DNA of 64,000 nt from Alentia gelatinosa (taxonomy: Eukaryota; Annelida; Polychaeta; Phyllodocida; Polynoidae). The notes under the pieces are model-generated. The model had not been told where the DNA came from. It ran no database searches and saw only the letters and a list, made by a program, of their open reading frames with translations. The stretch spans positions 42,429,718 to 42,493,717 of the forward strand of contig OX465590.1 of the NCBI GenBank assembly GCA_950022655.1, read 5' to 3'. Positions within the stretch are counted from its first letter, which is position 1. The number at the start of each line of letters is the position of its first letter. This document shows positions 22,142 through 33,479 of the stretch, in pieces. The translations under genes and the position numbers were made by a program.

Positions 22142-22539
22142 CCAGCAGCCAGCGGGCCGCCCACGCAGACGCAGGTGGAGGCCTCTGTTATCTTATGTTT
22201 TCACAACAGAAGACGATTCTCTGCTTTGTTTTCCCAGTCGAAGCAAACTAGGAATAAAAACACCGCGCAGAAATGATGTTTAAGGTATATTGATGGTGTA
22301 TTGATCAATCATATTCAGGCTCTTAATTCAATTTCAGCTCTTTATTTTGGCCCATTTTCCACAACATGTCACATGTGGATAAACTCCACAGATATTACAC
22401 TTATTCCTTTAGGTGTTTTCAATCAATGAAAAAAACCCACCCAGAAATGTAGCGCAGATAGTAAGTTCAGTGCTTTTGTTTGGTAAATCCGGTTTCTTGT
22501 ATTTTCAGCCAAAGCCATGCAGATAAGGGGTATCATCTA

Positions 22540-22930
22540 GGAGCAAATAGTATGTTCATCATTGATGAATGAGCGTGCAGTTATAGATGAATCACAATTT
22601 CAAGGTTTGGATTACATACAGTCTATGGATCGTTTCTGTAACCCACTTGCACCAAGTCAACCTGCCATCTCTGCAACTGCCTGAGACTAAGATACAAACA
22701 TATCAAGCACCAGTGGGTCTTGAGGTTTTTCGGTCGTGAGTGATTGATCATGGTCAACTGGACATGCCTTTTAGACCCTGAGACACTGGCACCCTGCTTC
22801 TTTCCCAATATCACAGTGAACGCACGCTGATAGTGAAGGGATGGATTTTTTTGTAGAACGCCGAAGGTCTATATGTGACCCCTTGAACCTTTAGGCAATG
22901 TATTTAGAGCTTACGGCCATTCTCTAATAA
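22540..22930 (+). mobile_element. Dispersed repeat N, copy 2
   Basis: Second direct copy of the 19385 repeat, starting AGGAGCAAATAGTATGTTCA and following the same block order. Confidence 0.7.
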
Positions 22931-23184
22931 ATCTCATAATCAATGCAAGAGTATTTCTATTAGATTCAAAGGTCGTCAACATGCATATATAACAGATACA
23001 TAAAATAGATCATTTCAATTCCGGAAATAAATACACAAGAGAAGACAAGAACAGAATTATGGTGAAATGCCTAGTTAGAGCGTGCTTGTACGCAATATTT
23101 ACATCACCTAGAGGTTAGAGTGGTCGCATTGAACTTCCAGCACGCTTCCAGAAAACTTGATATGTTTGGATCTAAGATAGGGAG

Positions 23185-23330
23185 TTGTAGAAATGGCAAG
23201 TTCACAGGGTGCAAGTTGGTTACAGAAAACTATCTATATAATTATACTGATTGTAATCCAAACCTTTTAATTATTATTCATTTATAATTGCATACTCATT
23301 CATCAATGATGAACATACAATTTGCTCCTA
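23185..23330 (-). mobile_element. Dispersed repeat N, copy 3 (partial, inverted)
   Basis: TGCAAGTTGGTTACAG and CATTCATCAATGATGAACAT then TTTGCTCCT are the reverse complement of the first part of repeat N. This copy abuts the 44-bp array. Confidence 0.65.
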
Positions 23331-23346
23331 GTACCTGTAGAGGTAT

Positions 23347-24060
23347 CTTGAGTTCTTCAACATACTCTTACATACACTCAACCACTCTCCAAGCACATCT
23401 AGAATATACTCTTACATACACTCAACCACTCTCCAAACATATCCAGAACATATTCTTACATACACTCAACCACTCTCCAAACACATCCAGAACATACTCT
23501 TACATACACTCAACCACTCTCCAAACACATCCAGAACATACTCGTACACACAGTCAACCACTCTCCAAACACATCCAGAACATGCTCTTACATACACTCA
23601 ACCACTCTCCAAACACATCCAGAACATACTCTTACATACACTCAACCACTCTCCAAACATATCCAGAACATACTCTTACATACACTCAACCACTCTCCAA
23701 ACACATCCAGAACATGCTCTTACATACACTCAACCACTCTCCAAACACATCCAGAACATACTCTTACATACACTCAACCACTCTCCAAACACATCCAGAA
23801 CATACTCGTACATACACTCAACCACTCTCCAAACACATCTAGAACATACTCTTACATACACTCAACCACTCTCCAAACACATCCAGAACATACTCTTACA
23901 TATACTCAACCACTGTCCAAACACACCCAGAACATGCTCTTACATATACTCAACCACTCTCCAAACACATCCAGAACATACTCTTACATATACTCAACCA
24001 CTCTCCAAACACATCCAGAACATACTCTTACATACACTCAACCACTCTCCAAACACATCC
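23347..24060. repeat. 44-bp minisatellite, about 16 units
   Basis: The unit runs CATACACTCAACCACTCTCC, then AAACACATCC, then AGAACATACTCTTA. Units are about 95% alike, indicating recent homogenisation. A 184-codon frame crosses it only because the repeat lacks stops in the cycling frames. There are no unique spacers, so it is not a CRISPR array. Confidence 0.95.
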
Positions 24061-25015
24061 CGCCTACAAAAACAACCTAGGATCTAGATGAGTAGAAATC
24101 TGGTGGAGAGCAGCTCGCGGCGTTATGCCTCTATCAGGTAAAACACAATGCGTGGGTAGGACTTCCCCTGACAGCCTCCCGTCCACGGCGCAGTCCTCGT
24201 CGTGAGGACGGGAAGACAGATTGTGCAGACGGTGTGAAGGGATGAGGTGAGGGGACAGCGAGTCGGGGGAGAAGCCATTCTCACCTGTTGTCCTCACACG
24301 GGCCCGCTGAGGTATGACACGTGGGAAGCAGTACATCTCCACACCTATCAGCACGCTTTCACAGTCACTGTGTGTTCACACCTCCCTACAGACAGGGTTA
24401 TTACCCCATAGACATGGAGGCGTCGCCATGTCAGTCCACATCAACAGGCCAGTCAAAACACCAAGCATCCTGTCCTCTCTAGTTGTACATGTGTTAATGT
24501 TAATGTAATAAAACATGGTGCTCTGTCCTCTTCAGATGTATATATATATATTTTTTTCTTCTTCAAGGAGAGTTTATTTTCGGTGAAAAGAATGGTGTGA
24601 TATACATCTAGATTCCGTGTCATCTTTTTGCGATATGAGTTGGCATTTAACACAACCTTCAATACATTGCATGTCACTATTCAGATCTTTTTCTCCTATT
24701 TTTTTTTTTTTTATATGGTGACTCATGGCCTTTGGTCAGGGGTGGTCATTGCTCCCCCTGGTGTTCCCCCCTCTCGCGCGACACGAGCGCCCCTCCTGCC
24801 CTCTAGCGGCCTTCACACGTACTGCGCAGTCACGGCGCGGCCACGGCATCGGTCCCGGTCTCACCTCTTCTCCAGCCCTACTGCAGTACACACGTACTCC
24901 AGTCTTTCTCGTCTTTTTTGGCCACGTGCTCGCTGCCTTTCACTCCATGAGTAAAGGCCGGCACGTCCATTCTACCACGAGGAATACGCATCACGAGTGA
25001 GAAGGAGAGAACAAC
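24061..25015. other. Flank and 5' region of the GC-rich DIRS-order element
   Basis: 24061-24480 is moderately GC-rich with no assigned role. A (TA)n plus T-run lies at 24537-24560 and another T-run at 24700-24712. From about 24725 the composition becomes strongly GC-rich like the downstream gag, so the element probably begins near here. No terminal repeat matching the 3' side could be found by eye. Confidence 0.4.
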
Positions 25016-26137
25016 ATGGGTCCACCGAACACCCGCAGTAACCCCGTCGCTGGACCATCCCAAGGACCAGACGCAGGTGGGAGCTCAGAAGGTACGGTGA
25101 CGGACTCGAGGCAAACGGGTACGGAGCATGTGGCATCGGTCCCCGACAACGGCTCAACCGTTAAGTCCTCGCGGATGACCGCCCTCGAAAACAAGATGGA
25201 TACCATGATGGAGGCCATCAACAGGATGTCCCGCCAACGATCGTCCTCCCGGGCTTCGAGGTCGAGGCCACCGACGGAACCAACCGCCGTGCAGGCCCGG
25301 ACCAGGGAATGGGCGAACGAGCAGACCGCACGGCTACCACCACCGAGGCAGCTGCGGGAGCGGTTCGTGCCGGAGGATTTTCTACAAAGGGAGCTCGACC
25401 GTGAAGCCCTGCGACATTATAGAACAGCTGGTAAGTTGGCCTCAGATTTGACCACTTCTCGTTTAATTTCCAAGCCGTTCATGTTTGTGGACCATGAGGG
25501 GATATACACCCTCAGTCAGAAACTCGAGGTCAGGGGTACGCTGGGCCCCCTCGAGTACATCAGTGCTTTCCTGGCTCTCATGGAGGACGACCGTGCTACC
25601 CACGAGGGCGACCGTAAGGATATGTATCGCCACCTCCACCAGGTCTCGGTGGACGCGCAGTCACGGCCGTGGGGCGGCGTGCGCCGTTGGTCTAACTTCA
25701 TTTTTGACCAGGTGGAGGCAGGACGTATTTATTGGTCGGATCATGTACGAATCCAGGATGAACGGGTTCGTCTGGCCATGACCCCTACGGGTGGGAACGG
25801 TTCTGGTCAAGGAGGAGACAAGTCCGGCGGGCACGAGCTGCCATGCCGGGCTTACAACTCGGAGAGGGGGTGCCGCCAGCGCAACGGCCACCAGGAGCAG
25901 GGAATTAAATGGTTGCACGTGTGCTCATTCTGCGATTCGGTGGGCAGGATGTGCACCCACTCCATCCACGCGTGTAACCGCAAGCTGTCGTACAGTGTAG
26001 GGTATGACAGTACTCTACCTACACCCACACCCGCACCACGCCGGACACACCAAGCCGGACACTCGGTTCGCGCCGCCGACACCAAAGGGCTACCACAACA
26101 GAGTTCAAAAAACGGACCGGACGCGCCCCGCGAGTGA
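25016..26137 (+). CDS. DIRS/Ngaro-order retrotransposon gag
   Basis: This 373-aa frame starts at an ATG in good context (ACAACATGG). It has a low-complexity Gly/Ser/Pro N-terminus, a heptad-like MTALENKMDTMMEAINRM (54-71), an Arg/Ser-rich stretch, and a globular middle (about 120-270). The C-terminal Cys/His array is typical of gag from tyrosine-recombinase retrotransposons: PCRAYNSERGC, LHVCSFC, CTHSIHAC. Gag binds the element RNA and forms the retrotransposition particle. The stop (26135-26137) overlaps the next frame, so pol is probably reached by frameshift or reinitiation. The frame is intact, unlike the downstream frames. Confidence 0.75.
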   Translation: MGPPNTRSNPVAGPSQGPDAGGSSEGTVTDSRQTGTEHVASVPDNGSTVKSSRMTALENKMDTMMEAINRMSRQRSSSRASRSRPPTEPTAVQARTREWANEQTARLPPPRQLRERFVPEDFLQRELDREALRHYRTAGKLASDLTTSRLISKPFMFVDHEGIYTLSQKLEVRGTLGPLEYISAFLALMEDDRATHEGDRKDMYRHLHQVSVDAQSRPWGGVRRWSNFIFDQVEAGRIYWSDHVRIQDERVRLAMTPTGGNGSGQGGDKSGGHELPCRAYNSERGCRQRNGHQEQGIKWLHVCSFCDSVGRMCTHSIHACNRKLSYSVGYDSTLPTPTPAPRRTHQAGHSVRAADTKGLPQQSSKNGPDAPRE

Positions 26138-28445
26138 GCGAGGCGCGTCGCTCGCCCCCCCCGCCCAGTACGCACGCACCACAGCGGAAGGGGGGCTCAA
26201 CGGTCAAAGGGTGCATCGGACATGACGCAACACCCCACGTGTCAACAACACCTCCTGCAGGACACGTGGCGAGCACACAGGACGCTTACGACACGCCCAC
26301 TGAATCCACTCCCATTATTCTCAGTGACAGCGTGGACAGCGAGCAATTGCCTCGGCAATTGCCCCGGGAGGAATTGGACACTGTCGCTCCGCCAGACTTC
26401 TCGGCCATCAGGGAGGTCTGTGAGACTGGTGTCCCCTCCCCCAGCATCCGGACGGACCCCGGGGCATTTGCAGACCACAGGCGGGCCCACTGGCCGGACT
26501 TCGCCGGGCCCGGGCCGCCGGGACATGCATACATTTACTAGGAGGTGCGGCAAACAGGGCTGCCCAACGCCCTGGGCGCACGGATCGAGCTCCCATCCGA
26601 CCTCAATGTGCCGGCTTGGGCACGATACCTCGGGGAGGTACCGGAGAGGAGGGAGCTATTGGACTTCGTGCGTTACGGCTTCCCTCTGGGGTACATCGGA
26701 CCCACCAGCGACACCCATGGGATACCCAATCATCCCAGCGCCACGGGGTACCCAGAGCACATCAGAGAGTTCATTAGAAAGGAATGCGGGCACAGTAACT
26801 TCTAGGACCATTCCAGGAACCCCCGTTCTCACCCTGGTGCCACGTGTCGCCACTAATGACATGCGAAAAACGAGCCTCCAACGACCGGCGTGTCATTAAA
26901 GACATGACGTACCCGAAGGAGCAAAGTGTAAACGGGTACATCATCAAAAACTCGGTCTACGGGCAGGAGCGCGACCACTGCCTCCCGACCGTCGACAGCT
27001 TCGTCGGCCGCCTGGTGGCCTCCAGGCCCGGTAGCTATATGTTCACCATCGACATCGCCAGGGCCTATAAGAATTTCAGGTGTGACCCCCTTGACTGGCC
27101 GTTGTTATGCTTTGCATGGGAGGACGGGTACTTCTGTGATACGGCCATGCCGTTCGGTGCCCGGGCCTCCTCGTACCACATGCAGTGCGTGGCAGACTGC
27201 ATCGTGGGTATCCTCGGCCAGAAGGGGGTCGAGGCATGTATGTACCTGGACGACCTGATCATCTTGTCCCCGACCCGGGCCAAGGCGGCCGTCGACTTTA
27301 ACATCACCCGAGAGCTCTTCAACAAACTCGGGCTCCCGGAAGCACGAAGCAAGGCCCAGACCCCGGCGCCGGTCGTTACCTGGCTGGGCATTGTCATCAA
27401 TGCTCCGGAGATGTCCCTCACCATCCCCGAGGACAAGCTGCTGGACGTCCGGACGCATGTCAGGGCGGTATCAGCGAAACGGTCACTCACGAAGCGCCAA
27501 CTCCAGTCGGTCCTCGGCAAGATACTTCACGTGTCGAAGTGCATACGGCCGGCCCGGCCGTTCGTGAGTAAATTGCTCGAGGCCCTCCGGAGGATGACCG
27601 GCTTCTACGTCAGCATCAACGCCGAGATGCGGCAAGACTTGCAATGGTTCCTCCGCTTTGCTGAGGGCTGGAACGGCCACGCCCTCATCCCTCGCGGCCC
27701 ACCTACAAAGTGTCTCATCGTCGACGCGTGCCTCTCGGGCATCGGAGGTACAGACGGGAAGTACTCGTACTCCGGGCAGGTGTGCCCTGTCAACGACCCC
27801 ATCGACTGTATCGCCGAGCTCGAGGCACTTAACACCATATTCGCGATGAACACGTTCCTCACTGACCGGGATCGAGGCACGCGGGTAGAAGTCTTCTGCG
27901 ATAACCTAGGCCCCGTCCAGGCACTCACATCAGGCCGGGCGAGGAGCTCAGTCCTTGCGGAGTGTGCCCGGCAAGCCTGGATGGTCCAGGCAAAATTGCA
28001 GATCGACTTCATCTACACACACGTACCGGGGGCACTCAACACCGTCGCGGATGCCCTCAGCCGTGCACACCTGACCTCGAGGGAATTTGACAAAGCGGCC
28101 ACGTTCACCAAATTCCATTCCCTCACTGAAATTATGCCATGTACTCACGCGGCATTTATTCCTGTTCTACGTCTCACATGCAGATCCGGCGCTACGCTGT
28201 CTCCAGACGAGGGCATCTGCTCGACAATCAGAGGCACGTGCCCCCGGAACGGTCGCGAACCAGCGGAGCGCCGTCGTGACCTACCTCGCATTCTGCCGGC
28301 GGATGGGGGCGGACCCGCAGAGGCCCACGGTGAGCTTTACCACAGCATACCTCGAAGGGAGGGGGTCTCGCACCCACGGAGGACTTCCGGATCAAGCGGG
28401 CCCTCGAGGCGATGCGGCGAAACAAAAACTATCAGCCCAACGTGA
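26134..28445 (+). pseudogene. DIRS/Ngaro-order reverse transcriptase-RNase H, disabled
   Basis: The first part (26134-26805) reads a Pro-rich linker and the pre-RT region (PNALGARIELPSD, VRYGFPLGY). It is broken by TAG at 26539-26541 and by a frameshift near 26795. The second frame (26844-28445, open from about 26790) carries RT motif A FTIDIARAY (D at 27051), MPFGARASSY, and catalytic YLDD (27243-27254). RNase H follows, with VDACLSG (D at 27723), ELEAL (E at about 27822), FCDN (D at 27900) and VADALSR (D at 28050). All catalytic residues are present, and no methyltransferase domain follows, which favours Ngaro over classical DIRS. It copies element RNA to DNA in concert with the recombinase downstream. 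One nonsense and one frameshift make this copy non-functional unless they are assembly errors. Confidence 0.8.
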
Positions 28446-29071
28446 AACCACCAGTGCCGTTGGCCGTGATCCGGGCCGTCCTCGCGGCCCTTACGGATTC
28501 TCCAACTCACCTCGCTCTATGGGCCTCCATCCTGATCATTTATTACGCGGCACTCAGACAAAGCGAAGTGGCACCCCCAACGGCCTCGAGGTACGACGCG
28601 GCGCGACACCTATCGCGGGTTGTGGTGGTCGGCCGTCGACGCGTGACCGTCCGTATCAAGGCCGCCAAGAACATGCAGCACGTGGAGGAGGAGAAAACGG
28701 TCACGCTGCACGAGTGACCCGACCCGCGGTTCTGCCCGGTACGTGCTATACGTCAGATGCTGGTGGCGTCCCCTACGGCCAACCCCGAGGACCCGTTCCT
28801 CCAGCACGAACACGGAGCGACCGTTACGACCAGAATCCTGACTAAAGAGTGGAAGGACATCCTACGAGCCATTCACCAGCCACATACCTTTACGCTGCAC
28901 GGCCTTCGCAAGGCTGCAGCAACACAGGCATACCAGGCTGGTATGCCAGAACTCTCCATCCAAAGGTATGGCAGCTGGAAATCCAACGCTCATAGGGTCT
29001 ACATAAAGAACAATGACGCCGACTCAGTCAACCGTGCATTGGTCCAATCCCTACTCAACAAAAACTCTTAA
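28120..29071 (+). pseudogene. Tyrosine recombinase of the DIRS/Ngaro-order element, disabled
   Basis: The reading begins inside the RNase H tail in another frame (SAVVTYLAFCRRMGADP, a core-binding helix pattern) and shifts frame near 28378. It then continues RIKRALEAMRRN and the catalytic domain. The first catalytic Arg is in ALRQSE (28556-28558). HGLR (His 28898-28900, Arg 28907-28909), the His/Trp position (28991-28993) and the nucleophile Tyr (29000-29002, VYIKN) are all present. One TGA (28715-28717) interrupts the domain, and a segment of about 20 residues before RIKRAL seems missing. The enzyme would integrate the circular DNA without a target duplication, replacing an integrase. Confidence 0.8.
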
Positions 29072-29818
29072 TTACTCCCTCCCACCCTCTCCGTTTATTA
29101 ATGGCTCCTTGGCCTTTTTATTTACCATATACAATTTACCATGTATTGTATCACATACAATTAACATTAATATTGTATATCATATTTTCTTATCATAATT
29201 TACCGTTACTCTATTTGTCAATTACCTTTACCTTATTACTTATCCTCATATTGATATCATATTCATATGTCGTCCAATAAGGTCGGCATAAATTTTTACC
29301 ATATACTACCATATAAAATTCAATAAAATTTTATGTTCCCAAGCCCCTGCTTCTCTCCTTTTATCCAGGGTAGGGGTAATGATATATATATATATATATT
29401 TTCTTTTTTAATTCAGACTGGTCACAAATGGACTGGTTTCAGTGCACTCATTTCATTGTTTTTCACTTACTATTACTACCCAATATAAATTATCCTTAAA
29501 ATTGCCCCCTTTTGATTTCGATATATTACACTTTTATTCCTATTTGTCTTTGATTGATTCAGTATGTATCTGAAAAACTCAACACTGAGAGATGCATTAA
29601 ACTACTGTGAAAAAAGAAATGGTCGGCAAGTACTGATTGACAGAGTTTCATAAGCAGTGTCATAGTATAGCATCAATAACAGAACTAAGTATAGCAGTAA
29701 CATGTAACATACAATACATCGAGGAGGTTATTTGAAAAGATAATAATTGTAACATGAATATTCATTTCGGGAAAATTTCAGTTGAATTTGAGATCTTTGT
29801 CACAGTTTCAACAGATCA
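29072..29818. other. 3' flank of the DIRS-order element; AT-rich, no gene
   Basis: GC content falls sharply after the recombinase stop. AATAAAATTTTATG (about 29320) could supply a polyadenylation signal. A (TA)n tract lies at 29382-29400. The split direct repeats expected of Ngaro elements were not recognisable. Confidence 0.4.
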
Positions 29819-29821
29819 GGG

Positions 29822-30127
29822 ACCTGTTTCACTAGTTTTGTGACATGTCTAGATGGCGTCTAGATGGTGTGTCCAGTTTCATAAGAACTAGACATTAGAC
29901 TTTGTTTTGTCCGTTCTTGCTTGCACTGTTGGTGCCGCTTTTCATGTCTGTCTAACACTTTTGTCTTGAAACTAGTAAAACAGGTCCATGATGTGGAGAT
30001 TTGTTTAATTCTTATGTTTGGGGTCTGTCTTTACCTAAGGGCATCTACTTGTGTTGTCAGATAACTAGACAACCCCAATGTCTGTATGGTGTCACAGGCA
30101 TGTCACGAAACTAGTGAAACAGGTCCC
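29822..30127. mobile_element. MITE L1 with three copies of its terminal motif
   Basis: GGACCTGTTTCACTAGTTTT (left) and the inverse of GAAACTAGTGAAACAGGTCC (right) form ~28-bp terminal repeats continuing into GTGACATG. A third internal copy (GAAACTAGTAAAACAGGTCC, about 29970) lies in the right-end orientation, suggesting one MITE inserted beside or inside another. The flanks are CAG and CTG. Confidence 0.8.
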
Positions 30128-30375
30128 TGGTAATATTGCCTTTGGAGTTCTGAAATGCTATTAAACAAGACAGCGCCTAGTTTCAAAGCACCGCGGCCAA
30201 TAGGCTGTCCCTCCGCAACTTTTTGAAAAGTCGGTAAGTGTATATATATAGGTAAAATGTGTGAAATGTATGTTAGTGTATTATAGACTGATAATTAAGC
30301 ACATCACACCACTCGCAGTCCTCTCTAGTTGTATATGTAGTGTCCACTGATAATATAACAAGTCACTTCACAATC

Positions 30376-30664
30376 TTGATCTCACCCCTGGTATCTTTGT
30401 CCCATAGGCTTACCATTGGGAACTCCTTCGTCCTTATGAGTATTGCAGTCCGTTCACCAGTGTCGATATCCTGTGTGTCGTCCATTCTTGTAGTCTGTAC
30501 AGGGGTGAGATGGATACAGAAAGCAACTCGTTTTGGTCAAAGAAGCCGTTCTCCTACTCGTTTGAACGCTATATGATATTCACTCGCTGGCCCCTCGTTC
30601 ATATCACTCTGCATCAAACTCATGGAAAACGATGACTTTGACCAAAACTTGTTGGCTTCATCTT
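30376..30664 (-). mobile_element. Bipartite hairpin-box element D1
   Basis: The distal box GATCTCACCCCTGGTA (30378) is followed by GGCTTACCATTGGGAAC, and the mid box GGGGTGAGATGGATA lies at 30502-30516. The hairpin (30515-30662) has arms CTCGTTTTGGTCAAAGAAG and CTTTGACCAAAACTTGTTGG. It lies between two diverged direct repeats starting AGTCCTCTCTAGTT (30316 and 30667). It shares its distal end with families B and C but not their hairpins. Confidence 0.8.
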
Positions 30665-30682
30665 TAGTCCTCTCTAGTTTTA

Positions 30683-31004
30683 GGTGCAGCCCTCTCATAA
30701 GATCGCACACTCTCTAAGTGGTATTCTGTGCAAGGTTCTCACTGCGCTCTATGGGAGAAGAATTCTTAATGAACTAGGCTTATGGCCTTGAGAATCCACT
30801 GGCACACCGTATTCCCGGTAGATGGCATCATTGAGATTATAGGAATCTTTGGGTTGCATTGATGTACGTTTTTAGCACGGGAGGCAGGCCAGTGGATTCT
30901 GAAGGCTCTAAGCCCAGTTTGATAAGAATTTTTCCTCCTATAGAGCGTAGTGAAAGTACAGAATACGACTTAGAGAGTGTGAGATCTTATGAGAGGGGTG
31001 CAGC
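30683..31004. mobile_element. Foldback MITE A1
   Basis: The left end GGTGCAGCCCTCTCATAAG is the inverse of the right end CTTATGAGAGGGGTGCAGC. Pairing continues through CACTCTCTAAGT, GAGAAGAATTCTTA and AGAATCCACTGG, so nearly the whole 322 bp folds back. It is the same family as 36302-36619 and 37647-38167, and it has inserted into the right-hand direct repeat of D1. Confidence 0.85.
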
Positions 31005-32072
31005 ATGATGTACTCACTGATTATCAAAAAAAATCACAACAGACTCTCTCCTCTACCGTTGTTTATGTTGCACAGACTGATGGTTAAACGAGGTATCACA
31101 AACTCATTTGTATTCATTCTCTCCCTATTTTCTCCTTTTCTCTCCTTTTCTATCCTCTTCTACTAAATTTTGATTTTTTTATAAGAGCCGTTTTCATTGT
31201 TACATTACATTTTTGAAAGGTATTTAAGATCCTTTCTGTTCTTACATTCACTGCAGGATGCTTACACAGCTACCAGTGACTCGACTCCCCTCCTAAAGAG
31301 TCCCCCCACGACAACCAGTCTCTGTCTATACGTCCACACCACCAGCTTACATCGATTCTCTCTCCAGCCACCACCTCGGCACCTTTTAATTTGCATTTTT
31401 TCTTAAGGCACTCCCATCTTCATAAAGCTTATTCTTATTTTCTCCACAATATGTCTAAATACATCGATTATATTGCATTTTATCCCACACACTCCCACTA
31501 AAGATCTATCATGTGTTTTATATTGTAATAAAAAAGTCCCTTTGTTCAATACGTTCTGTTCTTAATTAGAGAATATGAAATTTGTATATTCCATAATAGT
31601 AAATTTTGTAGGGAGGTCTTAGGGATGTTAAACATTCAGTCTTATTATTATGCATTTATGAAAATATCAAAATCAGAAAGAAATATGCGCAGGAATATGT
31701 ATAAATGAAAATCATTCATTTCATTAGAGATAGAGATGTAGATTATTTTCTTGAAACAAAAAAGATCATCGACATTTTTATAGGTCCATTAGTTATATAG
31801 GAAAGTAAATCTTCATTCCCTGCACATTGCACTGGTACAGATGGCTAACGTTGGATAAGATTGCAAATCGATTAACAAATGGATTTCGACGGACTTAATT
31901 ATTATTGTGTATTTGAAAGGAAGGAAAAAAAACGATTCTCATCCTCAACAGCATATTGCATATTGCAATCGTCAGCGAAGTAAATTTAGTTTTTTTTCGG
32001 TTTATGTATCATATTAATAGAGACATTTCATATCGACATCTCAAAACAATACACTGAGTAGGTGTATGTATA
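31005..32072. other. No gene recognised; AT-rich
   Basis: Pyrimidine-rich stretch at 31110-31160, then AT-rich sequence with no persistent frame, terminal repeat or RNA gene that I can see. Confidence 0.35.
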
Positions 32073-32073
32073 T

Positions 32074-32340
32074 CATCTCACCCCTGGTACTTTTTCCCCA
32101 GAGATTTAACATTGGGAACTCGTATCCAACGCCCATTGAGTATTTAGAAAAACGGGAGATTATGTCATAATTAGTCCCATTAGCCCATTAGTCAATGTAA
32201 AGGGTGAGATGAGTTCAGAAACCATTTCAAGTTTGCGGTCAGAGCTTGATCCCATCTTGTTTGAATCCTTATGTAATTCAGACTCGATAGGATAAGAGGT
32301 CTGACCATAAACTTTCATAGGTTTCCTCTATAGTATTATG
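32074..32340 (-). mobile_element. Bipartite hairpin-box element D2 (D-type tail, M-type hairpin)
   Basis: ATCTCACCCCTGGTAC and AACATTGGGAACTCG (32075-32120) match the distal end of D1, and the mid box AAGGGTGAGATGAG is at 32200-32213. The hairpin is of M type instead: AAACCATTTCAAGTTTG and GGTCAGAGC pair with GGTCTGACC and CAAACTTTCATAGGTTT-like sequence ending near 32335. This copy combines parts seen separately elsewhere. Confidence 0.75.
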
Positions 32341-33103
32341 TGAAACCATAGTTATGGTGACAATGCAGGCTAGATTTAGGATAGAGTTTTCTCCAATAAA
32401 TTTGTTTAGAGAGGTCCAGAATATGGAGTCAAAAACCAAAGTTTAAACTAATGAGTCATTGTAATACTTTAAACAACACAGAACCTAGTAATGATTTTCA
32501 GCACTCGGAATTATAGGTGTACAGGCGTTTTGACGGTAGGTCTCTTCAACAGTTGTTGTCATGGTAATCCGACCACTTGCCAGAGCGACAACAAGTGGAA
32601 ATGTTATCTAGAAGGATGGATCTACAAGATAAAACAATAAAACAAATGTTTCCAGGGGGGCGGCAAACTCCTTAAATAAGCCCCTTTTCCATATTGACCC
32701 AGAGACTATGGGCAGGTTTATGTATCATATTAATACAGACATATCACAACACCTCACGATGCTACACTGAGCTGGCCATTTTTCTCGCCTACAATACTTG
32801 ATGCGCGCGGCTTTTAGCGGCCATTATGTCCGATAGGGTGAGATCTCAGAGGTGAGTGACCACCTCTGTCCTGCCTCGTCATTGTGTGTCGCCCTGGTCT
32901 CTGTCATTGTGTGTCTCCCGGTCTCTATCATTATGTGTCGCCCCGGTCTCTGTCAATGTATCTCCACCCCGGTCTCTGTCACTGTATGTCCGGCGCTTCG
33001 CGACTCTAGCCTTTCACACCACAGACAGATGTTTACTTCACAAAGAAATTCTCACTGGTGAATCCATAAACCAGGCCACTAGCTGTTCACCCTTTAACAG
33101 CAG
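32341..33103. other. No gene recognised
   Basis: AT-rich to 32750. 32760-32840 is CpG-rich (GATGCGCGCGGC), and 32860-33000 has four degenerate repeats of CGGTCTCTGTCATTGTGTGTC. Frames here are repeat-driven. Confidence 0.4.
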
Positions 33104-33476
33104 GAAGATGCCTCCAGACATTCCCTTGGCTACAGCGACATGATGCCTCCAGGCATTCCCCTGGCTACACGCAGGAAGATGCCTCCAGGCATTCCCCTGG
33201 CTACAGCAGGAAGATGCCTCCAGGCATTCCCCTGGCTACACGCAGGAAGATACCTCCAGGCATTCCCTTGGCTATGCGCAGGAAGATACCTCCAGGCATT
33301 CCCTTGGCTATGCGCAGGAAGATACCTCCAGTCATTCCTCTGGCTACGCGCCGGAAAATACCTCCAGGCATTCCTCTGGCTACACGCAGGAAGATACCTC
33401 CAGGCATTCCTCTGGCTACGCGCCGGAAAATACCTCCAGGCATCCCCCTGGCTATGGCAGGAAGATGCCTCCAGTC
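33104..33476. repeat. 36-bp minisatellite, about 10 units
   Basis: The unit runs AGGAAGATRCCTCCAGGCAT, then TCCYCTGGCTACRCGC. Because 36 is a multiple of three, several frames on both strands stay open with a 12-residue peptide repeat. Nothing else suggests coding. Confidence 0.9.
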
Positions 33477-33479
33477 ACC

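Noticed and set aside
21209..22164. Several 60-120-aa frames rich in Val, Cys and Trp on the - strand
   Set aside because: They are translations of the CACACCA microsatellite; every frame of such a repeat stays open.
23288..23842. 184-aa frame with repeated peptides
   Set aside because: Produced by the 44-bp minisatellite, which lacks stops in its cycling frames; no start context or conserved non-repeat part.
24537..29400. (TA)n plus T-run on both sides of the GC-rich element as terminal direct repeats
   Set aside because: Simple-sequence similarity only; nothing beyond TA and T runs aligns.
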